Positions 17,001-25,315 of a stretch of DNA of 64,000 nt are shown one piece after another. Each line of letters opens with the position of its first letter. Within the stretch, counting starts at the first letter, position 1. Source of the stretch: Gavia stellata (taxonomy: Eukaryota > Chordata > Aves > Gaviiformes > Gaviidae); contig NC_082634.1 of assembly GCF_030936135.1 (NCBI RefSeq), positions 198,501 to 262,500 on the forward strand, in the 5' to 3' direction. The notes under the pieces are model-generated. The model was not told where the DNA came from, did no database searches, and was given only the letters and a program-made list of their open reading frames with translations. Made by a program: the position numbers and the translations under genes.

Positions 17001-18606
17001 ACGCGCCCTTGGAGGTGACCGAGGACAACTTCTACGAGGTATGGTGGGGGGACCGCGCCTGCCCTTCGCATCCTCCTCCCGTCTTCCTTTCCCTTCTTTC
17101 TGCTGCTTCTCCTTCTTTCTTTCCCTTCTCTTTTGCCTTCTCGTTCTCCTCCTGTCTTCCTCCTCCTCCCTTCTTCCTTTTTCTTCTCTCTCTTCTACTT
17201 CTTTTCTGCTGTTTCCTTTTCCTTCTTCTTCTTTCTGCTTCTGCTCGCCTTTTCCTTTCCCTTCTTCCTTCTCTTTTTTCCTTCTCCTCCCTGCTTCCTT
17301 TTCTTTCTCTTCTTTTTCCTTCTCCTTTTTCCTCTCCTCCTCCCCCCTGCTTCCCTTTCCTCCTTCTCTTTTCTTTTTCCTCCTCCTCCTTGCTGCTTCC
17401 TTTCCCTTCTTCCTTTTCCTCCTTTTCCTCTTCTTTTTCTTTCTCCTTCTCGCTTCCTTCTTTGCTTCCTTTTCCTCCTCCCTGCTTCCTTTTCGTCCTC
17501 CTCCTCCTCCCTCCTTCCTCCATCTCCTTTTTCTTTCTCTTTCTCCCTTCCTTCTTTCTTTCTCTTCCTCCTTTCTTCCTGCTTACTTTTCCTCCTCCCT
17601 GCTTCCTTTTTGTCCTCTTCCTCCTCCCTCCTTCCTCCATCTCCTTTTTCTTTTTCCTTCTCCCTTCCTTCTTCCTTTTCTTTCTCTTCCTCCTTTCTTC
17701 CTGCTTCCTTTTCCTCCTCCCTGCTTCCTTTTCCTCCTCTTCCTCCTCCCTCCATCTCCTTTTCTTTTTCTTTCTCCTTCTCCCTTCCTTCTTCCTTCTC
17801 TTTCTCTTCTTCCTTTCTTCCTGCTTTCTTTTCCTCCTCACTGCTTCCTTCTCGTCCTCTTCCTCCTTCTCCTTGTTCTTTCTCCTTTTCACTTCCTTTT
17901 CTTCCTCCTCCTCTCTGCTTCCTTTTCATCCTCTTCCTCCTCCTTTCCTCCTTTTTCTCTTCTTTTTCTTTCCCCTTCTCACTTCCTTCTTCTCTTCTTT
18001 CTTTTCCTTCTCCTCCTCCTTTCTCCCTGCTTCCTTTTCCTTCTCTTCCTCATCCCTCCTTCTTCTCTTCTTTTTCTTTCTCCTTGCTTCCTTCTTCTCC
18101 TCTTCCTCTTCCTTTTCCTCCTCCTCCTCACCCCCTCTCCCTTTGCCCCCCCAGATCTGCGACGAGCTGGGCGTGAAGCGACCCTCCTCCGTCAAGGTCT
18201 TCTCCGGGAAGAGTAAGTGCGGGGGGGCAGGGAGTGGCCGCCCGGGGGGGGCTCCCTGCCTCGGGGGGGGCTCCCTGCCCCGGGGGGGGCGCGGGGGGGC
18301 GCGGGGCAGGGCGGCACGGCCGCCGCAGCCGCCGGGCTGAGGAAGGGACCCCCCTCCGCAGGCGAGCGCAGCTCCTCGGGGCTGCTGGAGTGGGACTCCA
18401 AGAGCGACGCCCTGGAGACCCTCGGCTTCCTCAACCACTACCAGATGAAGAACCCCAGTAAGTCACCCCGCGGGGGGGCGGGGGGGCCCCCCAAACCTGC
18501 CCCCCCCCCCCCAGACGCCGCTAACCCCCCTCTCTCTTCTCCCCCAGACGGGCCGTACCCCTACACGCTGAAACTCTGCTTCTCCACCGCCCAGCACGCC
18601 TCCTAA
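11080..18606 (+). CDS. HNRNPL: Heterogeneous nuclear ribonucleoprotein L
   Basis: Nuclear CA-repeat RNA-binding splicing regulator. Thirteen exons: 11080-11313, 12101-12219, 12308-12545, 12705-12790, 13052-13148, 13230-13302, 16122-16193, 16273-16553, 16641-16762, 16837-17038, 18155-18212, 18362-18457 and 18548-18606, giving 578 residues (human 589). The N-terminus MSRRRWRG and the glycine-rich KMAAGGGGGGG stretch are followed by four RRMs. RRM1 begins at SPVVHIRGLIDGVVEADL, RRM2 at NNVLLFTILNPIYSIT, RRM3 at SPVLMVYGLDQSKMNCDR and RRM4 at NVLHFFNAPLEVTEDNF. The linker HPPPPPPPPEYGP is conserved. The end YTLKLCFSTAQHAS is the family's. Intron 4 is an AT-AC U12-type intron, intron 6 is long and likely regulatory, and intron 10 is a 1.1 kb pyrimidine tract. 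Confidence 0.97.
12791..13051 (+). other. HNRNPL: AT-AC U12-type intron in HNRNPL
   Basis: Exon 4 must end in GTG GA and exon 5 must start G TTT GAC TCG to encode MVEFDSVQSAQRA. The 261-bp intron between starts ATATCCTTCC (12791-12800), the U12 5' splice site consensus. It ends in CTAAC, with AC at 13050-13051. A near-perfect U12 branch site GTCCTTAAC is at 13034-13042, its branch A about 10 bp from the 3' end. No GT or AG border keeps the reading frame. Confidence 0.92.
15306..15375 (+). other. HNRNPL: Candidate HNRNPL poison exon
   Basis: A 70-bp block is bounded by the acceptor TGATGCAG (ending 15305) and the donor ATG|GTAAGA (GT at 15376). Spliced to exon 6 (phase 1) it reads 19 codons and meets TGA at 15362-15364, and its length also shifts the frame. 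Inclusion would send the mRNA to nonsense-mediated decay. The upstream pyrimidine tract is mediocre, which suits a regulated exon. An alternative acceptor at CATCTTTCAG (15342) also leads to an early stop. Confidence 0.5.
15469..15474 (+). terminator. HNRNPL: Intronic poly(A) signal after the candidate poison exon
   Basis: AATAAA sits 94 bp past the candidate exon's donor. A further donor-like CTGTAAGT lies at about 15431 and T-rich sequence follows. The candidate exon could therefore act as a composite terminal exon ending here. This is inferred from motifs only. Confidence 0.45.
17046..18150 (+). repeat. HNRNPL: 1.1-kb nearly pure pyrimidine tract in HNRNPL intron 10
   Basis: From just after the donor of exon 10 to the acceptor of exon 11 the plus strand is almost only C and T. 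It is made of drifting CTTCCTTTTCCTCCTC-type units with a few isolated purines such as CTGCTTCC. Such homopurine-homopyrimidine DNA can form intramolecular triplexes. The RNA would be dense in UCUU/CUUCC, binding sites for PTB-type proteins. The Lys/Glu/Arg-rich minus-strand open frames are by-products. Confidence 0.95.
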
Positions 18607-18799
18607 CCGCGGACCCCCACCCCGCGGGGGCCCCCCCCACTCTCCCCTTGGTTTTTTCCCCCCAAACCCCTCTTTTTTTAAAGGCTGACGTTCAGTAGTG
18701 ACCCCCCCCGTGTCCCGTCCCCCCCCATTTTTAAGGAGAAGGATTGTCCGTGTGCTCGGTCCCCCTGTCCCCCCCATCCCCGCTGCCCTCGCGCCTTTC

Positions 18800-18805
18800 A
18801 ATAAA
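18800..18805 (+). terminator. HNRNPL: Poly(A) signal of HNRNPL
   Basis: AATAAA lies 194 bp after the TAA stop, with a GT-containing stretch downstream. Confidence 0.85.
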
Positions 18806-18829
18806 CTCGTTTGGAAAACAAACCCGGCG

Positions 18830-19282
18830 CTTTGGGGCTGGGGGGGTGACGGCTCAGCCCCCCCGTTTTGGGGCGATTTGGGGCCATTTGGAGGGCTATT
18901 GGGCAATGGCCCCGTATGGGTTTTGGCGGAACTTCAGGGCCTGGGGAGGGAGCGGGGGCATTAAACGGCGGCCTTGTCCCCAGCACCGGGCGGGGGGGGC
19001 TCTGTCGTCGTCGTCCCCGCAGCACCGGGGTCCTCCCCGAGTGTCCGTTTCCCCCCCCCAGCACCGGGGTCCTCCCCGGTTCCTCGGTAGGGCGGGAACG
19101 GGGCGCACTTCCGCCTCGGTAGGGGGCTACTTCCGCCTCGCTGGGGAGGGGAGTAAAGGGCTACTTCCGCCTCGGCAGGGGAGCGGGAGGCGCCGCCCCC
19201 TGCGGGTCACGTGGCGGGAAGGGGAGGCGCTCTAGCCGCCGCCCTCGCCGTCCCCGCCCCGTGGAGGACCGTGCGGGAGCCG
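18830..19282 (+). promoter_or_regulatory. ECH1: ECH1 upstream region with three identical ETS sites
   Basis: ACTTCCGCCTCG is repeated exactly at 19107-19118, 19129-19140 and 19163-19174, a GABP/ETS core typical of nuclear genes for mitochondrial proteins. Further upstream, three CACCGGGGTCCTCCCCG-like copies lie around 19021-19085. No TATA box is visible. Confidence 0.7.
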
Positions 19283-22200
19283 ATGGCGGCGGTGGCTGCG
19301 GGGCTGCGGGGGAGACGTGAGTGGGGGGCGCGGCCCCACGGCGGGCCCCGGGCCCCCGGCCTAGCCCCAGCCCCCCCGCCGCGGCCACCCCTGGCCTGGA
19401 CCCCCCCCGTTGCCCCCCGCCCCTGCCCGGCCCCCCCCCCCGTGTCCCCCCTTTTTGCGCTCCCTGCCCTGACCCCCGCGGTCCCCCGTTACCCCAAGAC
19501 CCCCCGTGTCCCCTGCCAGGACCCCCCCGACCCCCCGACCTTCGCCGTCCTTGGGCCGCCGCGGCTGCCCGTCAGCGGGGCTGAGGGGCCCTCGCCCCCC
19601 CGGCAGGGATCCCAGCGGATCCCAGTCCTTCCCCAGCGCCCCCAGTTCTTCCCCACCCTCCCCTCTGTCTCCCAGCTCTTCCCCCGGTGGCTCCCAGTAT
19701 GGCCCAGTACTTTCCCAGTGGTTTCTGGTCCTTTCCCAGTACCCCCGGTGGCTCCCAGTCCTTCCTTAGTGGATCCCAGTGAGTCCCAGTCCTATCCCAG
19801 TGCCCCCAGCCCTTCTGCGATGGGTCCCAGTCCCTCCCCAGTGCGTCCCAGTGCCCCCAGCCCTTCTGCGACGGGTCCCAGTCCCTCCCCAGTGCGTCCC
19901 AGTGCCCCCGGTGGCTCCCAGTCCTTCCTTAGTGGATCCCAGTGAGTCCCAGTCCTATCCCAGTGCCCCCAGCCCTTCTGCGATGGGTCCCAGTCCCTCC
20001 CCAGTACGTCCCAGTGCCCCCAGCCCTTCTCGAACAGGGCCCAGTCCCTCCCCAGTGCATCCCAGTGCCCCTAGCCCTTCTCCAGCGGGTCCCAGTCCCT
20101 CCCCAGTGTTTCCCAGTCCCTCCCCAGTGCGTCCCAGTGCCCCCAGCTCCCAGTCCTTCCTTAGTGGATCCCAGTGAGTCCCAGTCCTATCCCAGTGTCC
20201 CCAGCCCTTCTCTAATGGGTCCCAGTTCCTCCCCAGTGCATCCCAGTGCCCCCAGCCCTTCTGCGATGGGTCCCAGTCCCTCCCCAGTGTGTCCCAGTGC
20301 CCCCAGCTCCCAGTCCTTCCTTAGTGGATCCCAGTGAGTCCCAGTCCTATCCCAGTGCCCCCAGCCCTTCTCCAACGGGTCCCAGTCCCTCCCCAGTGTG
20401 TCCCAGTGCTCCCAGTCCCTCCCCAGTGCATCCCAGTGCCCCCAACCCTTCTGCGATGGGTCCCAGTCCCTCCCCAGTGTGTCCCAGTGCCCCCAGCCCT
20501 TCTGCAACAGGGCCCAGTCCCTCCCCAGTGCGTCCCAGTGCCCCCAGCCCTTCTGCAGTGGGTCCCAGTCCCTCCCCAGTGTGTCCCAGTGCCCCCAGCC
20601 ATTCTGCGATGGGTCCCAGTCCCTCCCCAGTGTGTCCCAGTGCTCCCAGTCCCTCCCCAGTGTGTCCCAGTGCCCCCAGCCCTTCTGCAATGGGTCCCAG
20701 TCCCTCCCCAGTGCGTCCCAGTGTCCCCAGCCTTTCTGCAACAGGTCCCAGTCCCTCCCCAGTGCATCCCAGTGCTCCCAGTCCCTCCCCAGTGTGTCCC
20801 AGTGCCCCCAGCCCTTCTGCAATGGGTCCCAGTCCCTCCCCAGTGCGTCCCAGTGTCCCCAGCCTTTCTGCAACAGGTCCCAGTCCCTCCCCAGTGCGTC
20901 CCAGTGTCCCCAGCCTTTCTGCAACAGGTCCCAGTCCCTCCCCAGTGCATCCCAGTGCTCCCAGTCCCTCCCCAGTGTGTCCCAGTGCCCCCAGCCCTTC
21001 TGCAATGGGTCCCAGTCCCTCCCCAGTGCGTCCCAGTGTCCCCAGCCTTTCTGCAACAGGTCCCAGTCCCTCCCCAGTGCATCCCAGTGCTCCCAGTCCC
21101 TCCCCAGTGTGTCCCAGTGCCCCCAGCCCTTCTCCAACGGGTCCCAGTCCCTCCCCAGTGTGTCCCAGTGCCCCCAGCCCTTCTGCAGTGGGTCCCAGTC
21201 CCTCCCCAGTACGTCCCAGTGCCCTCAGCCCTTCTCTAATGGGTCCCAGTTCCTCCCCAGTGCGTCCCAGTGCCCCCAGCCCTTCTGCAACGGGTCCCAG
21301 TCCCATCCCAGTGCTCCCAGCCCTTCTGCAGCGGGTCCCAGTGCCCCCAGCCCTTCTGCAACAGGTCCCAGTCCCTCCCCAGTGTGTCCCAGTGCCCCCA
21401 GCCCTTCTGCAGTGGGTCCCAGTCCCTCCCCAGTGCATCCCAGTGCCCCCAGCCCTTCCCCAGTGGGTCCCAGTCCTTCCCCAGTGGGTCCCAGTGCCCC
21501 TTTGACTGGCCGGATGCCGCAGTGCTGCGGGTGCCGGCCCGGCTGATGTCGGCAGAGGCGGCGGAGCGGCGCTCGCCCGGCCGCAGCTTCGAGACGCTGC
21601 GGGTGACGCCGGAGCGGGACCACGTCCTGCATGTGGAGCTCCACCGCCCCGAGAAGAGGAATGCCATGAACGTGGCGTTCTGGAGGTAACGGGGGGCAGC
21701 CAGGGACCCCCCCATGTCCCCTGGGTCCCGTCCCCACTGTCCCCGCTGTCCCCGTCCCCGCAGGGAGATGGTGGAGTGCTTCCAGGACATCGCCCAGGAC
21801 TCGTCCTGTCGCGCCGTCGTCATCTCGGGCGCCGGGAAGATCTTCACGGCTGGTGAGGGCTGCCCTTGGGTTCCCCTCCCGGGACCCCCCACCCCGTGCC
21901 TGGTGAGGGAGGGGGGTCGGGGGGATTTTGGCTCATTTTGGGGGGCGTTTCAGCCCCAGCAGGGGAAGACGGGGGGTGTCTTGATACCAGCTGGGGGGAA
22001 CTGGGGGTGCCTTTGTCCCAGCTAAGGGGGAATTGGGGGTACCTTCACCCCAGTGGGGGGGGATTGGGGTACCTTTTCCTTGGCTGGGGGGGATTTGGGG
22101 GTACCTTTGCCCTGGCCAGGGGGGATTGGGGGTGCCTTTGCTCAAGCCAGGGGGGATTTGGGGTACCTTTCCCCCAGCCAGGGGAGATCAGGGGCATCTC

Positions 22201-24094
22201 AGCATCTCCAGGAGGACTGGGGGTGTCTCAGCCCGGGCTGGGGGGGTCTTGCCCCCCAGCCGGGAAGCGGGGACGGCCGGTGACGGCACGGCCCCGGGCA
22301 GGGATCGACCTGGTGGAGATGGGCAGCGAGTTCCTGGCGGTGGAGGGCGAGGACGTGGCCAGGAAGGCCTGGAACCTGCGACGGAAGCTCCGCGAGTACC
22401 AGGAGACCTTCTCGGTGCTGGAGAAGGTGGGACAGACGGACGGACGGGCGGACAGATGGGGGGGGACTGTTCCCCAACCCCCTCTGACGCCCGTTTCTCC
22501 TGCAGTGCCCGAAGCCGGTGATCGCGGCGGTGCACAGCGCCTGCATCGGCGCAGGTGAGCTGGGGCCGGGGGGGCCGGGCTGGGGCCGGGCTGGGGTCCC
22601 CCCCCACCGGCTCAGGGTCTTCTCCCGGCAGGCGTCGACCTCATCTCCGCCTGCGACATCCGCTACTGCACCCAGGACGCCTGGTTCCAGGTGAAGGTAG
22701 GCGGGGGGGGACCCTTGGGTGGCCCTGGGGACCCTCGGGCATCCTGGTGGCTCCTTGGACGTCCCTGAGACCCTTCGGATGTCCCTGAGGAGCCTCAGAT
22801 GTCCCTGTGGCTCCTTGGATGTCCCTGTGGCTCCTTGGATGTCCCTATGGCTCCTCGGATGTCCCTGAGGAGCCTCAGATGTCCCTGTGGCTCCTTGGAT
22901 GTCCCTATGGCTCCTCGGATGTCCCTGAGACCCCTCGGACGTCCCTGTGGCTCCTTGGATGTCCCTGAGACCCCTCAGATGTCCCTGTGGCTCCTTGGAT
23001 GTCCCTGAGACCCTTCAGATGTCCCTGTGGCTTCTTGGACATTCCCAAGCCCCCTCAGATGTTCTGGTGGCTCCTTGGATGTCCCCGTGGCTCCTCAGAC
23101 ATCCCTGTGATCTTACGGATGTCCCTGGGACCCCTTGGATGTCCCTGGAGCCCCTCGGCTGTCCCCATGGCCCCTCCCACATCCCTGCGTCTCCTCGGAT
23201 GTCCCCTCACGTGTCCCTGTGCCCGCAGGAGGTGGACATCGGGCTGGCGGCTGACGTGGGCACCCTGCAGCGTCTCCCAAAGATTGTGGGCAGCCAGAGG
23301 TGGGTGGGGGGACACCGGGGGGCTGGTGGCAGGGGAGGGGACCTCGGGGGGGGCCCCCGTCTCACCCCACAAACACCCCCACAGCCTCGTCAACGAACTG
23401 GCCTTCACCGCCCGCAAGATGATGGCCCCCGAAGCGCAGAGCTGCGGCTTGGTGAGGTACCGCAGCCCCCCCGGGAGGGGACCCCGTCCCCCGGGCTGTC
23501 CCCCCGGCGCCGCAGGGGCCACCGCGGGGTGCCCGTCCCCGCTGGCAGCCCCTCTCGCCCGCAGCCGGGTGTTCCCCGACAAGGCGACGCTGCTGCAGGG
23601 AGCCCTGGACGTGGCCACCGCCATCGCGGCCCGGAGCCCCGTGGCCGTGCAGGGCACCAAGGTGAACCTGCTCTACTCGCGGGACCACCCCGTCCCCGAG
23701 AGCCTCCGCTACATGGTGAGCCCCCCCCGGCCCCGCTGGGCCACCCGTCCCCCAAACGCCCTGACCCCCGGCCCCAAAACGCCGTCCCCCCTCACGCATC
23801 GTCCCTGTCCCCACTCCCTGACCACGACGACGCGACCGTCTCCGTGCCGTTGCCATCCCTGTGCGCATCTTTGTCCCCGAGGGCGTCCCATCCCCATCCC
23901 CGAGGGCGTCGTGTGCCCATGGGCGTCCCGTCCCTGTCGCCGAGGGCGTCCCGTCCCCGCGTCATCCCTGTCCCCGCGCCCGTCCCCAGGCCACCTGGAA
24001 CATGAGCATGCTGCAGACCGAGGACATCCTCAAGTCGGTGCAGGCGGCCATGGAGAAGAAGGGCCCCGAGGACGTCCCCTTCTCCAAGCTGTAG
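19283..24094 (+). CDS. ECH1: Delta(3,5)-delta(2,4)-dienoyl-CoA isomerase
   Basis: Auxiliary beta-oxidation enzyme of mitochondria and peroxisomes that isomerises 3,5-dienoyl-CoA. Exons: 19283-19316, 21523-21685, 21764-21852, 22302-22426, 22506-22554, 22632-22696, 23229-23299, 23385-23456, 23565-23715 and 23990-24094, giving 307 residues. The N-terminus MAAVAAGLRGRLLRVPARLM is Arg-rich without acids, as expected of a mitochondrial presequence. The crotonase fold shows LHRPEKRNAMN, the oxyanion region SGAGKIFTAGIDL and VHSACIGAGVDL. In EVDIGLAADVGTLQRLP the catalytic pair is Glu176 and Asp184. The C-terminus SKL is a perfect PTS1 peroxisomal signal, so dual targeting is expected. Introns 1, 3 and 6 are tandem repeats. 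It is about 20 residues shorter than human, mainly before the crotonase domain. Confidence 0.97.
19620..21500 (+). repeat. 51-bp minisatellite filling ECH1 intron 1
   Basis: Roughly 35 units. The standard 51-bp unit combines CCCAGTCCCTCCCCAGTG, YGTCCCAGTGCCCCC and AGCCCTTCTGCAAYGGGT, with shorter variants and a distinct CAGTCCTTCCTTAGTGGATC block near the left end. A period of 17 codons keeps all frames open, producing spurious 300-420 codon ORFs on both strands. The array stops about 22 bp before the exon 2 acceptor. Confidence 0.95.
21975..22195 (+). repeat. About 32-bp repeat in ECH1 intron 3
   Basis: Six or seven imperfect copies of a unit containing GGGGGGATTTGGGGGTACC and TTTGCCCCAGCC. 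The unit carries pyrimidine-CAG acceptor-like ends. Nothing coding is seen. Confidence 0.75.
22740..23215 (+). repeat. 20-bp minisatellite in ECH1 intron 6
   Basis: Over twenty copies of GATGTCCCTGTGGCTCCTTG and close variants (GAGACCCCTCA, GAGGAGCCTCA) fill the intron between exons 6 and 7. Confidence 0.9.
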
Positions 24095-24114
24095 GGCCAC
24101 CATGGTCCCCCCCC

Positions 24115-24120
24115 AATAAA
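24115..24120 (+). terminator. ECH1: Poly(A) signal of ECH1
   Basis: AATAAA begins 21 bp after the stop codon, giving a very short 3' UTR. Confidence 0.85.
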
Positions 24121-24184
24121 GCCGGCTGTCCCCACGTCCCCCTGGCCCGCCTCGTCCCTGGGCAGCGCGGGGAGCGATGGGACC

Positions 24185-24785
24185 TGGGGGGCTGCCATGG
24201 GGAGGGGGGACCCCAGGGTGCTGCTGTGGGTCTGGGGGGACCCCAGGGGGCTGCCATGGGTTGGGGGGGGTCTCAGGGGTGCTGCAATAGGGATGGGGGT
24301 CCCTGTGTCCCCAGGGAGCCGTGGTGGGGCTGGGGGGACCCCAGGGTGCTGCCATGGGTCGGGGGGGACCCCAGGGTGCTGCCATGGGTTGGAGGGGGTC
24401 TCAGGGGTGCTGCAATAGGGATGTGTCCCTGTGTCCCTAGGGAGCTGTGGTGGGTCTGGGGGGACCCCAGGGGGCTGCCATGGGTCCGGGGGGACCCCAG
24501 GGGGCTGCCATGGGTCGGGGGGGGTGTCTCAGGGGTGCTGCAATAGAGATGGGGGTCCCTGTGTCCCCAGGGAGCTGTGGTGGGTCTGGGGGGACCCCAG
24601 GGTGCTGCCATGGGTCCGGGGAGGGGTTCTCAGGGGTGCTGCAATAGGGATGGGGGTCCCTGTGTCCCCAGGGAGCCGTGGTGGGGCTGGGGGGACCCAG
24701 GGTGCTGCCATGGGTCTGGGGGGGGTCCCCATATGCCCAGGGATCAGTGATGGGGACCCCGAGGTGCTGCAGTGGAGTCAGGGGC
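24185..24785. repeat. Minisatellite downstream of ECH1
   Basis: Units of about 29-30 bp (GGGGGGACCCCAGGGTGCTG followed by CCATGGGTC) alternate with CTCAGGGGTGCTGCAATAGG and GTCCCTGTGTCCCCAGGGAG in a higher-order pattern of around 120 bp. It starts about 65 bp beyond the ECH1 poly(A) signal. Confidence 0.85.
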
Positions 24786-25240
24786 CCCCCAGGGTGCCAG
24801 GGTGGGGTCGGGGACCGAGGCCAATGTGCTGTGTCCCCCCCCCGAATCGCGTGGCACGCCGGGGCCCCTCCCGGCCCCACCCGACACCCCGACGCCTGGG
24901 TCCCCCCGGCACGGGGCAGAGTCCGGGGTGTTGCCACCCCGGGCAGGTTCCACCCCACCCTCCGGCACCGCATCCGCGGGATCAAAGTCCGGACCCCACC
25001 CTGGGAAGGGCCCCACCTGCCCCCACCACCTGGGACCTGCCCTCCTGGGGTGGATGTGGGGGGCACGAAGGGCCCCCCCAGACTGACGGGGACCCCTGGC
25101 ACCCAGGGGTGGGTCAGCCCCCCCACCTCACCCCGGTTTGAGGCCCCGGGGTCCGGGCTGTACCCCGTCACCCCGAGCTGGTTTGAGGGGACCCACGCAT
25201 CCGGGCGGGGCGGGGCGGGGGCCCCACCTGGGATTTGGGG
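24786..25240 (+). other. LGALS4 upstream region
   Basis: Single-copy GC-rich sequence without coding potential. A GGTTTGAGG motif occurs twice (near 25134 and 25181). A tandem GGGGC/GGCGGGG stretch (25202-25222) lies just upstream of the TATA box. Confidence 0.4.
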
Positions 25241-25248
25241 CTATAAAG
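25241..25248 (+). promoter_or_regulatory. LGALS4: TATA box of LGALS4
   Basis: CTATAAAG lies 68-75 bp upstream of the start codon, placing initiation near 25272. It is the only clear TATA promoter in the window, which fits a tissue-specific rather than housekeeping gene. Confidence 0.8.
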
Positions 25249-25315
25249 TTCCCGGCGCTGCGGGCTCCGCGTCCAGCCCGGAGTCACCGTCACCGCCGCC
25301 ATCGTCACCGCCACC

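Noticed and set aside
17032-17929. Minus-strand Lys/Glu/Arg-rich open frames
   Set aside because: Direct reading of the purine strand of the pyrimidine tract in HNRNPL intron 10.
20187-21546. Long overlapping open frames on both strands of ECH1 intron 1
   Set aside because: The 51-bp period is a multiple of three, so every stop-free unit stays open. Peptides simply repeat 17 residues.
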